Shown here: positions 8,119 to 16,670 of the stretch, piece by piece
How positions within the stretch are numbered: the stretch's first letter is position 1
How the letters are laid out: each line of letters opens with the position of its first letter
Assembly (NCBI RefSeq): GCF_964252635.1
Contig: NZ_CAXUNP010000015.1
Coordinates: 30,020-94,019 of the forward strand
Source: Jatrophihabitans sp964252635
Lineage (GTDB): Bacteria; Actinomycetota; Actinomycetes; Mycobacteriales; Jatrophihabitantaceae
DNA: 64,000 nt
Reading direction: 5' to 3'
Made by a program: the position numbers and the translations under genes
The notes under the pieces: generated by a model
Seen by the model: only the letters and a program-made list of their open reading frames with translations
The model's database searches: none
What the model was told of the DNA's origin: nothing

Positions 8119-9141
8119 ATGCCGATGGAGCACAGCCTGCTGCTGGCCAGCACCGCGTCCGAGGCCGGGTCGCGGTTACTCGGCGTCGTCGAGGTCGTCG
8201 CCGCCTTTCTCGCGATCCTCGCCGTCATCTTCCTCGTCGTGGGGCGGGTGAGCGGCCGCGCGCAACGCCCGATCGCGCTGGCCGTCTGCCTCCTGCCGGC
8301 GCTCGTGCTCGTCGCGGTCGGGCTCGTCATCCCGGCGATCGACACCATCGTGAACAGCTTCAAGAACCAGCAGTACCTCGGGCAGCAGCACACGTCGTTC
8401 ATCGGCTTCGACAACTACCGCTTCGACTTCACCGACTCCGACACCCAGCGCACCCTGCTGAACACCCTGCAGTGGCTGGTGATCGTGCCCGTTGCCTCGG
8501 TCGCGGTGGGCCTGACCGCCGCGCTGCTGCTCGGCCGCATGCGTCACACGGGGATCTGGAAGACGCTGATCTTCCTGCCCACCGCGATCTCGTTCGTCGG
8601 CGCCGCGGTCATCTGGAACTACGTGTACGACGCACCGGTGCAGGGTGGCCCGCAGACGGGGCTGCTCAGCCGGATCGCCCTCGCCTTCGGCTGGCACAAC
8701 CCGCCGAATTGGCTCATCAGCAGTCCGCTGAACCTGTACCTCGAGATGATCATCATGATCTGGATCCAGGCCGGTTTCGCGATGGTCGTGCTGTCGGCGG
8801 CGCTGAACGCCATCCCCGACGACATCATCGAGGCGGCCCGGATGGACGGCGCCAGCGGGCTGACCCTGTTCCGCACGGTGCAGGTCCCGATGATCCGCAA
8901 CACACTGGTGGTGGTCGGGACGACGATCATGATCGCGACGCTGAAGGTCTTCGACATCGTCTTCAGCCTCAACAACGGCAACTTCAACACCGACGTGCTC
9001 GCCCGGCAGATGTACGGCGACCTGTTCGTCACGAATCAGGTCAGCCGCGGCAGCTCGCTCGCCGTCATCCTGTTCGTCGTCGTGCTGCCACTCGTGCTCT
9101 ACAACATCCGGCAGCTGCGCCGGGAGAGGGCGACCCGATGA
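8119..9141 (+). CDS. Sugar ABC transporter permease (MalF-type)
   Basis: The 340-residue integral membrane protein has an extra N-terminal membrane segment (residues ~15-38), a second near 55-75, and then the binding-protein-dependent transport core. The EAA loop is recognisable as EAARMDGASGLTLFRTVQVPMI. ATG 8119 follows AAGGAG. The stop overlaps the start of the next permease (ATGA), which indicates translational coupling. It would form the channel with the next gene product. No ATPase is encoded in the operon, so a shared MsiK-like ATPase elsewhere is likely. Confidence 0.93.
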   Translation: MPMEHSLLLASTASEAGSRLLGVVEVVAAFLAILAVIFLVVGRVSGRAQRPIALAVCLLPALVLVAVGLVIPAIDTIVNSFKNQQYLGQQHTSFIGFDNYRFDFTDSDTQRTLLNTLQWLVIVPVASVAVGLTAALLLGRMRHTGIWKTLIFLPTAISFVGAAVIWNYVYDAPVQGGPQTGLLSRIALAFGWHNPPNWLISSPLNLYLEMIIMIWIQAGFAMVVLSAALNAIPDDIIEAARMDGASGLTLFRTVQVPMIRNTLVVVGTTIMIATLKVFDIVFSLNNGNFNTDVLARQMYGDLFVTNQVSRGSSLAVILFVVVLPLVLYNIRQLRRERATR

Positions 9142-10097
9142 CGACCTCCACGCCCCCCGTCCTCGACGCCCCCACCTCCGACGCCCTGGCCACCTCCGAC
9201 CGGGAGGCGGCCCGCACGGTGGTCCGGCGCAGGCTCAGCAGCCCGATCGCGACCGCGGTCATCGTGCTGATCTCGGTGCTGTGGACGATCCCGACGCTGG
9301 GTCTGCTCGTGAACTCCGTCCGCTCGAAGCAGGACGCGGCGACCACCGGTTGGTGGCAGATGTTCACTGACCCCAGCTTCAGCCTGTCCGGCTACCACAG
9401 CGTCCTCGTCGACAACGGCGGCTTCGTCCTGCCGCTCGCGAACTCGCTGGCCATCACCATCCCGGGCACGATCATCCCCATCTTCATCGCGTCCATGGCC
9501 GCCTACGCCCTGGCCTGGATGCGCTTCCGCGGCAGCGACATCATCTTCTTCTTCCTCTTCGCCCTGCAGGTCGTGCCCCTGCAGATGGCGCTGGTGCCGC
9601 TGCAGCGGTTCTACGCCCACGGAGCGCACATCGGCACGGTGACGATCTTCCCGTCGCTGGGCATCAACGGCACCATCGCCCAGATCTGGCTGTCGCACAC
9701 GATGTTCTCGCTGCCGCTGGCCGTGTTCCTGCTGCACAACTTCATCGCGTCCCTGCCGTCGTCGGTCATCGAGGCGGCACGCGTAGACGGTGCGAGTCAC
9801 CTGCGGATCTACCGCAGCATCGTGTTGCCGCTCGCGCTGCCGGCCATCGCGTCGTTCGCGATCTTCCAGTTCCTGTGGGTGTGGAACGACCTGCTCGTCG
9901 CCAAGACCTTCGGTGGCCTGGACTCCTCGACGCAGCCGGTGACCGCACACACGTCGTCCATCCTCGGCAACTTCGGTTCGCACCAGGAGCTGCTCGGCCC
10001 GGCCGGCTTCCTGACCATCGTCGTGCCGGTCGTCGTCTTCCTGGCCCTGCAACGCTTCTTCGTCCGCGGCCTGCTCGCCGGCAGCGTGAAGGGATGA
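9138..10097 (+). CDS. Sugar ABC transporter permease (MalG-type)
   Basis: The 319-residue membrane protein has a cytoplasmic N-terminus of about 35 residues and roughly six membrane segments. The EAA motif (EAARVDGASHLRIYRSIVLPL) contacts the ATPase. It overlaps the upstream permease by four bases (ATGA) and the downstream beta-glucosidase in the same way, giving a tightly coupled three-gene block. Confidence 0.93.
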   Translation: MTTSTPPVLDAPTSDALATSDREAARTVVRRRLSSPIATAVIVLISVLWTIPTLGLLVNSVRSKQDAATTGWWQMFTDPSFSLSGYHSVLVDNGGFVLPLANSLAITIPGTIIPIFIASMAAYALAWMRFRGSDIIFFFLFALQVVPLQMALVPLQRFYAHGAHIGTVTIFPSLGINGTIAQIWLSHTMFSLPLAVFLLHNFIASLPSSVIEAARVDGASHLRIYRSIVLPLALPAIASFAIFQFLWVWNDLLVAKTFGGLDSSTQPVTAHTSSILGNFGSHQELLGPAGFLTIVVPVVVFLALQRFFVRGLLAGSVKG

Positions 10098-11467
10098 GCC
10101 GGACCAGCTCCGGACGTTTCCCGGACGGTTTCCGCTGGGGCGCGGCCACGGCGGCGTACCAGATCGAGGGTGCGGTCGCCGAGGGCGGACGCACCGCCTC
10201 GATCTGGGACACCTTCGCGCACACCCCAGGTCGCGTGCACGCCGGTGACACCGGCGACGTGGCCTGCGACCATTACCACCGGCTCGACGAGGACCTCGAC
10301 CTGATGAGCCACCTCGGGCTGCAGGACTACCGGTTCTCGGTGTCCTGGCCGCGGGTCGTGCCCGGGGGCAGCGGTGCACCGAATCCGGCCGGGCTGGACT
10401 TCTACGCACGTCTGGTCGACCGCCTGCTCGAACGGGGCATCCGGCCCGTCGCCACGCTCTACCACTGGGACCTGCCCCAGGAACTCGACGACGCCGGTGG
10501 CTGGTTGAACCGGGACACCGCGGAACGGTTCGCCGAGTACACCGCCGTCGTGGCTGCGCACCTGGGTGATCGAGTGGCGTCGTTCACGACCCTGAACGAG
10601 CCGTGGTGCTCAGCCTTCCTCGGCTACGCCAGCGGTGAGCACGCACCGGGTCACCGCGACCGCGCGTCGGCGTTCCTGGCGGCCTACCACCTGCTGACGG
10701 CCCACGGCCTTGGGACGGAGGTGTTGCGGTCGGTCCTGCCCGGCGGTGGCGACGTGTCGGTGACGGTGAACCCGGCCGTCGTCCGGGCGGCGTCCGAGGC
10801 CGACGAGGACGTCGCCGCGGCCGACCACGTCGACCTCATCGCCAACCGGGTGTTCCTGGAGCCGCTCATGCACGGGCGGTTGCCCGCCGGTCTGGTCGAG
10901 GCCACGGCCGACGTCACCGACTGGGCCTTCGTGCGCAGCGAGGACCTCGCGCGGGCCGGTGAGCGGGTGGACCGCCTGGGCGTCAACTACTACTCGTCCA
11001 GCGTGGTGTCGGCGAAGCCCGGTCCCGGCGGGGCGACGGTGTTCCCGGGCTCGGCCGACGTGTACGTGTTGCCGTCGCGCGGCCGGACCACCGCGATGGG
11101 CTGGCAGATCGACCCGGACGCGTTCGTGGCGCTGCTCGTCGACCTGGACCGCGCGTACCCCGGGATGCCGATCGCCGTCACCGAGAACGGCGCCGCCTAC
11201 CCGGACACCACGTCCGCGGACGGAGCCGTCCGGGACGAGGCGCGGGCCGAGTACCTCGTCGAGCACGTGGGTGCGGTGCGGCGTGCGATCGAGGCCGGCG
11301 TCGACGTGCAGGCCTATTACGTGTGGTCGCTGCTCGACAACTTCGAGTGGGCGTGGGGCTACTCGCAACGGTTCGGCATCGTGCACGTCGATTTCGAGAC
11401 CCAACGACGTCGCATCAAGCACAGCGGCGAGGTGTTCCGCCGGATCGTCAGGGACGGCGGGGTCTGA
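10094..11467 (+). CDS. Glycoside hydrolase family 1 beta-glucosidase
   Basis: The 457-residue protein starts with FPDGFRWGAATAAYQIEGA, the GH1 signature. It has both catalytic glutamates: acid/base in TLNEPW (Glu169) and nucleophile in VTENGAAY (Glu364). There is no signal peptide, so it acts in the cytoplasm on beta-glucosides such as cellobiose brought in by the preceding importer. Its ATG overlaps the permease stop codon. With the LacI protein upstream it forms a complete uptake-and-cleavage operon. Confidence 0.95.
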   Translation: MSRTSSGRFPDGFRWGAATAAYQIEGAVAEGGRTASIWDTFAHTPGRVHAGDTGDVACDHYHRLDEDLDLMSHLGLQDYRFSVSWPRVVPGGSGAPNPAGLDFYARLVDRLLERGIRPVATLYHWDLPQELDDAGGWLNRDTAERFAEYTAVVAAHLGDRVASFTTLNEPWCSAFLGYASGEHAPGHRDRASAFLAAYHLLTAHGLGTEVLRSVLPGGGDVSVTVNPAVVRAASEADEDVAAADHVDLIANRVFLEPLMHGRLPAGLVEATADVTDWAFVRSEDLARAGERVDRLGVNYYSSSVVSAKPGPGGATVFPGSADVYVLPSRGRTTAMGWQIDPDAFVALLVDLDRAYPGMPIAVTENGAAYPDTTSADGAVRDEARAEYLVEHVGAVRRAIEAGVDVQAYYVWSLLDNFEWAWGYSQRFGIVHVDFETQRRRIKHSGEVFRRIVRDGGV

Positions 11468-11500
11468 CGGCTCATCCGTACGGCGCGGGTCGTCAGGCAG

Positions 11501-11515
11501 TAGGTTCGCACCATG
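11501..11515 (+). promoter_or_regulatory. Leaderless promoter, TAGGTT-N6-ATG
   Basis: TAGGTT (11501-11506) lies 6 nt before the ATG at 11513. No ribosome-binding site is present. Confidence 0.5.
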
Positions 11516-11776
11516 CAGGGTGACCAGTTGACATGGCATTGGGAGATCCCGAACGCGAACCCGTTCGCGCACGGCATCGACCTGGGGTTCAAGGCCGGGT
11601 TCGCCGGCGACAAGGCGCCGAAGAAGGCCGAGTCCGACGCCGAGACGAGCGCCTACGAGGCCGGAGTCGCGGCGCGCAGGGAACTGCGCGACGAGTCGCG
11701 CCGGTTCTCCGAGCTGCGGGTCTACTTCACCGACGACGACCACGTCGCCTACGAGCTCACCGAGCGCACCGACTGA
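11513..11776 (+). CDS. Conserved small hypothetical protein
   Basis: An 87-residue acidic soluble protein. It has a Trp/Pro/Asn-rich start (LTWHWEIPNANPFAHGIDLGF), a charged middle (residues 32-65) and a short beta-like C-terminus. No signal peptide, membrane segment or known domain is recognised. The promoter hexamer and codon pattern support expression. No function is proposed. Confidence 0.65.
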   Translation: MQGDQLTWHWEIPNANPFAHGIDLGFKAGFAGDKAPKKAESDAETSAYEAGVAARRELRDESRRFSELRVYFTDDDHVAYELTERTD

Positions 11777-11883
11777 TTCGTGTCGTTCGCCGGGTTGGTC
11801 CGGCCGGCGCGCGGGTAGGGGAGGGGCAGAGCGCACAGCCGGTGCCGCTCACGCGGCGTCAGCCGCAGCGAAGGGAGCCCGCC

Positions 11884-12048
11884 ATGCCGGGAATGGACGA
11901 CCTCAAGAAGATGGCCGACGACCACGACGATCAGGTCGACAAGGGCCTGGAGAAGGCCGGGGACGCGGCGGGCGACAAGTTCGGCCACGAGGACCAGATC
12001 GACAAGGGCGTCGACAAGGCCCAGGAGCGCACCGGCGACGACAGCTGA
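11884..12048 (+). CDS. Antitoxin-like small protein (Rv0909 family)
   Basis: A 54-residue, highly charged protein with an imperfect internal repeat: DQVDKGLEKAGDAAGDKFGHED, then DQIDKGVDKAQERTGDD. This resembles the short actinobacterial family annotated as antitoxins after Rv0909. A toxin partner is not visible next to it, so a toxin-antitoxin role is doubtful and a stress-related small protein is equally possible. ATG 11884 has AAGGGAG upstream. A strong terminator follows 16 bp after the stop. Confidence 0.7.
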   Translation: MPGMDDLKKMADDHDDQVDKGLEKAGDAAGDKFGHEDQIDKGVDKAQERTGDDS

Positions 12049-12064
12049 CGCACTGCGCAGCACG

Positions 12065-12095
12065 AGGCGGGTGGACCCTCTGGGTCCGCCCGCCT
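12065..12095. terminator. Rho-independent-type terminator hairpin
   Basis: A 14-bp stem (AGGCGGGTGGACCC with GGGTCCGCCCGCCT, one G-T pair) with a 3-nt loop sits between convergent genes. It can end transcripts from both sides. Confidence 0.75.
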
Positions 12096-12109
12096 TGTGC
12101 GTTCCCGGG

Positions 12110-12514
12110 TCAGCCCTCCAGGATGCTCAACCGCACCGTCCGCACCGGGTTGTCGACGTTGGTGTCCACCAGGCAGATCGACTGCCACGTACCGAGCGTC
12201 AGCCGGCCCGACACGACCGGCACCGTGATCGACGGCGCCACCAGCGCGGGCAGCACGTGGTCGCGGCCGTGACCCGGGCTGCCGTGGTGGTGGCGCCAGC
12301 GGCCGTCGCGCGGCAGCAGCTCCTCCAGGGCGGCGAGCAGGTCGTCGTCGCTGCCCGCCCCGGTCTCGAGGATCGCGACCCCCGCGGTGGCGTGCGGGAC
12401 GAACACACTGAGCAGGCCGTCGGCGGAGTCGGCCACGAAGGCCGCGCAGTCGCGCGTGAGGTCGTGCACCTGGGGCCGTCCGCCGGTACGGACCTCGATC
12501 GTTGTCGTGTGCAT
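12110..12514 (-). CDS. YjbQ/UPF0047 family protein
   Basis: The 134-residue protein matches the YjbQ family: GLLSVFVPHATAGVAILETG, the HHHGSPGHGRDHVLPAL His-rich region and LGTWQSICLVDTN near the end. Relatives show weak thiamine-phosphate synthase activity in E. coli, but the true role is unsettled. ATG 12514 gives the usual family length; an upstream in-frame start would add 12 non-conserved residues. It is divergent from the large SARP regulator, with 53 bp between the start codons. Confidence 0.88.
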   Translation of the reverse strand: MHTTTIEVRTGGRPQVHDLTRDCAAFVADSADGLLSVFVPHATAGVAILETGAGSDDDLLAALEELLPRDGRWRHHHGSPGHGRDHVLPALVAPSITVPVVSGRLTLGTWQSICLVDTNVDNPVRTVRLSILEG

Positions 12515-12567
12515 GTCACGATCCTGCCCGCCCCACCGTGTCGCGATCACGTGGGACAGTGGACGCC

Positions 12568-15500
12568 GTGCAGATCGCGTTGCTCGGGCCGCTGCAGGTC
12601 CACGACTCGTCCGGCCGGGCGGTCGAGATCGCCGGGACGCGCCTGCGCACCCTGCTGATCCGGCTCGCGCTCGACGCCGGGCGTCCCGTCAGCACCCGCG
12701 CGCTCGTCGACGCGGTCTGGGGTGACCGACCTCCCGCCGACGAGGCCAATGCCTTGCAGACCCTGGTGTCGCGGCTGCGGCGCTCGCTCGGTGACCCGTC
12801 GGCGATCGCGGCCTCGCCGGCCGGCTACCGCCTCGTCGCCGACCCCGAGGACGTCGACGCCTTGCGCTTCGAACGGCAGGCCGTCGAGGGCGCCGCGGCC
12901 CTGCGGCGGGGCGACCACGGTTCAGCCACGCCGTTGCTCGCGGCCGCGCTCGACCTCTGGCGCAGCCCGAGCCTGGTCGAGGTGGTCGGCGACTGCGGGG
13001 AGGCCGTGCTGGGCCGGGCTGCGCGTCTCGACGACCTGCGCCTCGAGGCCGAGGTCGACTACGCCGAGACGACGGGTGCCACCGACGTCGCCGGGCTCAC
13101 CGCCCTCGCGGCCGCGCATCCGCTCAACGAGCGGCTCACCGGGCTGCTGATGCGGGCCCTCGGCGCGTCCGGTCAGCAGGCCGAGGCGCTGCGCATCTAC
13201 GACCAGCTGCGGACCAGGTTGGCCGATGAGTTGGGTGTCGACCCGTCTGCGGAGGTGCAGCAGGTGCACCTCGCCCTCGTCCGCGGCGAGCTCGAACCGG
13301 CGCCCGCTCCGGCCGTGCGACGCACCAACCTCAAGGCGCAACTGACGAGCTTCATCGGCCGCGAGGACGAGGTCGCGCGGATCGCGAAATCGCTCGAGCA
13401 GAACCGTCTCGTGACGCTGGTGGGGCCGGGCGGAGCCGGCAAGACGCGGCTGGCCGCCGAGACCGCGGCGAGCATCGTCGACCGCGCCCCCGACGGGGTC
13501 TGGCTGGCCGAGCTGGCCGGCGTCACCTCGGGTGCGGACGTGCCGCAGGCCGTGCTGTCGGGTGTCGGGCTGCGCGAGATCCACCTGATGGACCGCGGCG
13601 CCACCGTCACCGCCCGCGACGCCATGAGCCGGTTGCGTGAGGGCCTCGCCGAGCGCAACGCGATCCTGATCCTCGACAACTGCGAGCACGTCATCGAGGC
13701 GGCGGCGCAGCTCGCCGAACAGCTGCTCGGCGACTGCCCTTCGCTGCGGGTCATCGCCACCAGCCGCGAGCCGCTGGGCATCATCGGCGAGACCCTGCTC
13801 GCCGTCCCGGCGCTGGGCCAACCCGCCGCGACTGCAGGTGCCGCGGAGGCGCTGGAGTACCCGGCGGTGCGGCTGTTCGCCGATCGGGCCGCGGCGGTCG
13901 CGCCCGATTTCGCGGTCGACGACACCACGGTCGCCGCCGTCATCGAGGTCGTACGCCGCCTCGACGGCCTGCCGCTGGCCATCGAGCTGGCCGCGGCCCG
14001 CCTGCGCACCCTGCCCATCGACGAGATCTTCGGTCGGCTCTCCGACCGCTTCCGCCTGCTCACCGGGGGCAGCCGCACGGCCCTGCCGCGGCACCGCACC
14101 CTGCGCGCGGTCGTCGAGTGGAGCTGGGAGCTGCTGACCCTGCCCGAGCGGCACCTCGCCGAGTTGCTGGCCGTCTTCCCGGCCGGGATCACCACGGCGT
14201 CGGCCACCGCCGTCCGCCCCGACGACGTCGACGCCGAAGAGGTGCCCGATCTCATCGCGTCGCTGGTCGACAAGTCGCTGCTGCAGCCCGTCGGCGACGG
14301 TCGACGCACCCGCATGCTGGAGACGCTCCGCGAGTACGGCGTCGAGCGCCTCGTCGAGCGCGGCGAGCTCGCTGCCGCTCGTGAGCGGCACAGCGAGTAT
14401 TTCGCGGCCCTGCTCGACGAGGCCTCGCCGCACCTGACGACGGCCGGGCAGCTGCCCTGGTTCGCGACCCTCGGCCTCGAGCGCGAGAACATCCTGGCCG
14501 CCATGCGCCTGCGCTGCGATCTGGGGGACGCCGACGTCGCCCGCCGGATGGCCGTCCAGCTGTCGCTGTTCGCCATGATGCTCGGCGACCACGGTGACGT
14601 GCCGAGCCTGGTCGACGAGGCGCTGGCCGTACCCGGAGGTACGGACCGAGGTCTCGAGCTGATGGCCCGCACGTTGCGGACCATGAACGCCACCGCCGCG
14701 GGCTCGAGCGCGCAGGAGGTGGGGGAGATCGAGCGGGAGCTGCAGGCCATCGCGCGCGAGTTCGACGACGTCGACACGTCCACCATGACGGCCATGGCCG
14801 TGCTGCGACCAGCCGTCGCGTTCTTCGCCCAGGACCGCGAGCGAATGGCGCGGTTCGCGGCGGAGTCCCTCGCCGACGGGGACGTCTGGGCCCAGGCCGC
14901 CACACACATGTTCCTGGCCAACATGGCCGAGAACGACGGTGACGTCGACCTGATGCGTGAGCAGACCCTGGCGGCGCTCGTCCAGTTCCGCGAGGTGGGG
15001 GAGCGCTGGGGCCTGGCGAGCACGTTGCGCACGCTGGGGGCGGTGCACGTGCTCGACGGCGACCTCGACGCGGCGGTCGAGGCCTACGAGGAGAGTTTGG
15101 AGCTCGTCAGCGAGCTGAACTCCAACGACGACAAGCTCTTCTCCTACGCGCGTCTGGCCGACATCGCCCTGCGCCGTGGTGAGCTCCAGGCGGCCCGACG
15201 TTACGTCGAGCTGGCCCAGAACTGCGCCGAGGCCAGCGGCGGGATCGAGGCGGTGTTCATCTCCGCGATGTTGGGCGACATCGAGTGGCGCGTCGGCAAC
15301 GAGCAGCACGGCCGCGAGCTGCACGCGGACGGGATGCGGAAGCTCGACGAGCTGCCGCGTGAGCACCCGATGCGCGGCCACATCCGCACCTTCCTCCTGG
15401 TGCTGGCAACCCGCATCGCCCTGCGCGACCAGGACCTCACCGCGGCCGGCCGTACCGCCCACGAGGCGTACACCGCGGCCCGCGGCGCCAGGGACCTGCC

Positions 15501-15753
15501 CCTGCTCGCCACCGCAGGTGTGGTCGCGGCCGAAGTGGAGGTCGCGCGCGGCCACCACGAGTCCGCGGCCGAGGTCCTCGGGGCGTCGGCGCGGCTGCGC
15601 GGTGCCGACGACGAGACCGCGCTCGACGTCAGCGCGCTGACGACGGTGCTGCGCGACGAGCTCGGGGACGATCCGTTCGAGCGCCTCTACGAACGAGGCC
15701 GGGCGCTCACCTCCGAGGAGGCGAGCGCCCGGCTCGAGGTGCCGGTGGAGTGA
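12568..15753 (+). CDS. SARP/AfsR-like regulator with BTAD, NB-ARC and TPR domains
   Basis: The 1061-residue regulator has an OmpR-like winged helix (residues 1-90, IALLGPLQV... LRTLLIRLALDAG) and a bacterial transcriptional activation domain (about 95-240). An NB-ARC-type ATPase follows, with P-loop GPGGAGKTR near residue 286 and Walker B LILDNCEH. A long C-terminal helical region (about 640-1060) resembles TPR repeats. This is the architecture of AfsR-like activators of secondary metabolism, but no biosynthetic cluster is in view. GTG 12568 begins the conserved domain directly, with a GACAGT hexamer 7 nt upstream. The neighbouring DrrAB-like exporter is convergent and a possible target. Confidence 0.93.
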   Translation: MQIALLGPLQVHDSSGRAVEIAGTRLRTLLIRLALDAGRPVSTRALVDAVWGDRPPADEANALQTLVSRLRRSLGDPSAIAASPAGYRLVADPEDVDALRFERQAVEGAAALRRGDHGSATPLLAAALDLWRSPSLVEVVGDCGEAVLGRAARLDDLRLEAEVDYAETTGATDVAGLTALAAAHPLNERLTGLLMRALGASGQQAEALRIYDQLRTRLADELGVDPSAEVQQVHLALVRGELEPAPAPAVRRTNLKAQLTSFIGREDEVARIAKSLEQNRLVTLVGPGGAGKTRLAAETAASIVDRAPDGVWLAELAGVTSGADVPQAVLSGVGLREIHLMDRGATVTARDAMSRLREGLAERNAILILDNCEHVIEAAAQLAEQLLGDCPSLRVIATSREPLGIIGETLLAVPALGQPAATAGAAEALEYPAVRLFADRAAAVAPDFAVDDTTVAAVIEVVRRLDGLPLAIELAAARLRTLPIDEIFGRLSDRFRLLTGGSRTALPRHRTLRAVVEWSWELLTLPERHLAELLAVFPAGITTASATAVRPDDVDAEEVPDLIASLVDKSLLQPVGDGRRTRMLETLREYGVERLVERGELAAARERHSEYFAALLDEASPHLTTAGQLPWFATLGLERENILAAMRLRCDLGDADVARRMAVQLSLFAMMLGDHGDVPSLVDEALAVPGGTDRGLELMARTLRTMNATAAGSSAQEVGEIERELQAIAREFDDVDTSTMTAMAVLRPAVAFFAQDRERMARFAAESLADGDVWAQAATHMFLANMAENDGDVDLMREQTLAALVQFREVGERWGLASTLRTLGAVHVLDGDLDAAVEAYEESLELVSELNSNDDKLFSYARLADIALRRGELQAARRYVELAQNCAEASGGIEAVFISAMLGDIEWRVGNEQHGRELHADGMRKLDELPREHPMRGHIRTFLLVLATRIALRDQDLTAAGRTAHEAYTAARGARDLPLLATAGVVAAEVEVARGHHESAAEVLGASARLRGADDETALDVSALTTVLRDELGDDPFERLYERGRALTSEEASARLEVPVE

Positions 15754-15850
15754 GTCGTCCTACGCCTTCCGGCGCTGAGTTGTCCTACGCCTTCCGGCGC
15801 TGAGTTGTCCTACGCCTTCCGGCGCTGAGTCGTCCTACGCCTTCCGGCGG
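15751..15850. repeat. Four 25-bp tandem repeats joining two convergent gene ends
   Basis: Units begin at 15751, 15776, 15801 and 15826 with consensus TGAGT(T/C)GTCCTACGCCTTCCGGCGC. The first unit contains the stop codon of the SARP gene. The last is the 3' end of the convergent permease gene, including its stop. The units differ only at base 6 and the final base. Each holds a small CGCC/GGCG dyad. This looks like local tandem duplication of the junction. Confidence 0.9.
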
Positions 15851-16668
15851 TAGGCCCGCAGCGCCAGCGGCACGAACACCACCACCAGCCCGACCATCCA
15901 GCCGGCCGTCCAGGCCAGGTTGTGCGCCACCGGGCCACCGACCAGCAGACCGCGGACGCTGCCGACCAGGTGCGAGATCGGGTTGACCTTGACGAAGGCC
16001 TGCAGCCAGCCGGGCATCGTCGACGTGGCGACGAAGGTGTTGCTGCCGAAGGACAGCGGCAGGACGAGCAGGAACATGATGCCCTGCACCGAGCCCGACG
16101 TCCGCACGATCATGCCCACGAAGACCGAGACCCAGCAGAAGCAGAGGGCAAAGGCCAGTACCAGGCCCAGCGCGGCGAGCGCGGCCAACGGGTCGGTGGT
16201 GATGCGGAACCCGATCACGTAACCGAAGCCGATGAAGATCGCGCACAGCAGGACGTAACGCAGCAGGTCGGCGAGCACCGCGCCGACCAGGGGCGCCGAC
16301 CGGGCGATGGGCAGCGAGCGGAACCGGTCGAAGATGCCCTTCTCGATGTCGGCGTTGAGGTTCTGCCCGAGCGAGATGCTGCCGAGCGCGACCTGCTGGC
16401 CGAGCAACCCGGGAAGCAGGAACTGCAGGTAGTGGTGGGTCGAGCCGCCGGCGATCGCACCACCGAAGACGTAGGTGAACAGCAGCAGGAAGATGATCGG
16501 CTGCAGGGTCACATCGATGAGCTGTTCCGGCGTGCGCATGGTCTTGATCAGGTTGCGCTTCGCGAGCACGAGGGAGTGCCTCAGGTCGCGGAAGCGCGGT
16601 GGCGCCGAGCTCGATGTGGCCGCCGTGGGCAGGGACGGTGCCGGGGGAGCGCTCAGGGTGGTCGTCAT
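15835..16668 (-). CDS. ABC-2 type transporter permease (DrrB-like)
   Basis: The 277-residue protein has a soluble N-terminus and about six membrane segments. LLPGLLGQQVALGSISLGQNLNADIEKGIFDRFRSLPIAR is typical of DrrB/ABC-2 drug and lipid exporters. ATG 16668 is used here; GTG 16674 overlaps the ATPase stop codon and is an equally plausible coupled start. Its last codons are copied in the tandem repeat downstream. With the ATPase it should form an exporter for a drug-like or lipid substrate. Confidence 0.92.
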   Translation of the reverse strand: MTTTLSAPPAPSLPTAATSSSAPPRFRDLRHSLVLAKRNLIKTMRTPEQLIDVTLQPIIFLLLFTYVFGGAIAGGSTHHYLQFLLPGLLGQQVALGSISLGQNLNADIEKGIFDRFRSLPIARSAPLVGAVLADLLRYVLLCAIFIGFGYVIGFRITTDPLAALAALGLVLAFALCFCWVSVFVGMIVRTSGSVQGIMFLLVLPLSFGSNTFVATSTMPGWLQAFVKVNPISHLVGSVRGLLVGGPVAHNLAWTAGWMVGLVVVFVPLALRAYRRKA

Positions 16669-16670
16669 GG

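Noticed and set aside
12922..15558. An 878-codon minus-strand ORF opposite the SARP regulator
   Set aside because: It lies antisense to a gene with clear BTAD and P-loop motifs; its translation is Arg/Gly/Gln-rich without domains. High GC makes such long antisense frames common.
15751..15850. CRISPR array
   Set aside because: The units are directly adjacent without spacers and correspond to gene ends. No cas genes are present.
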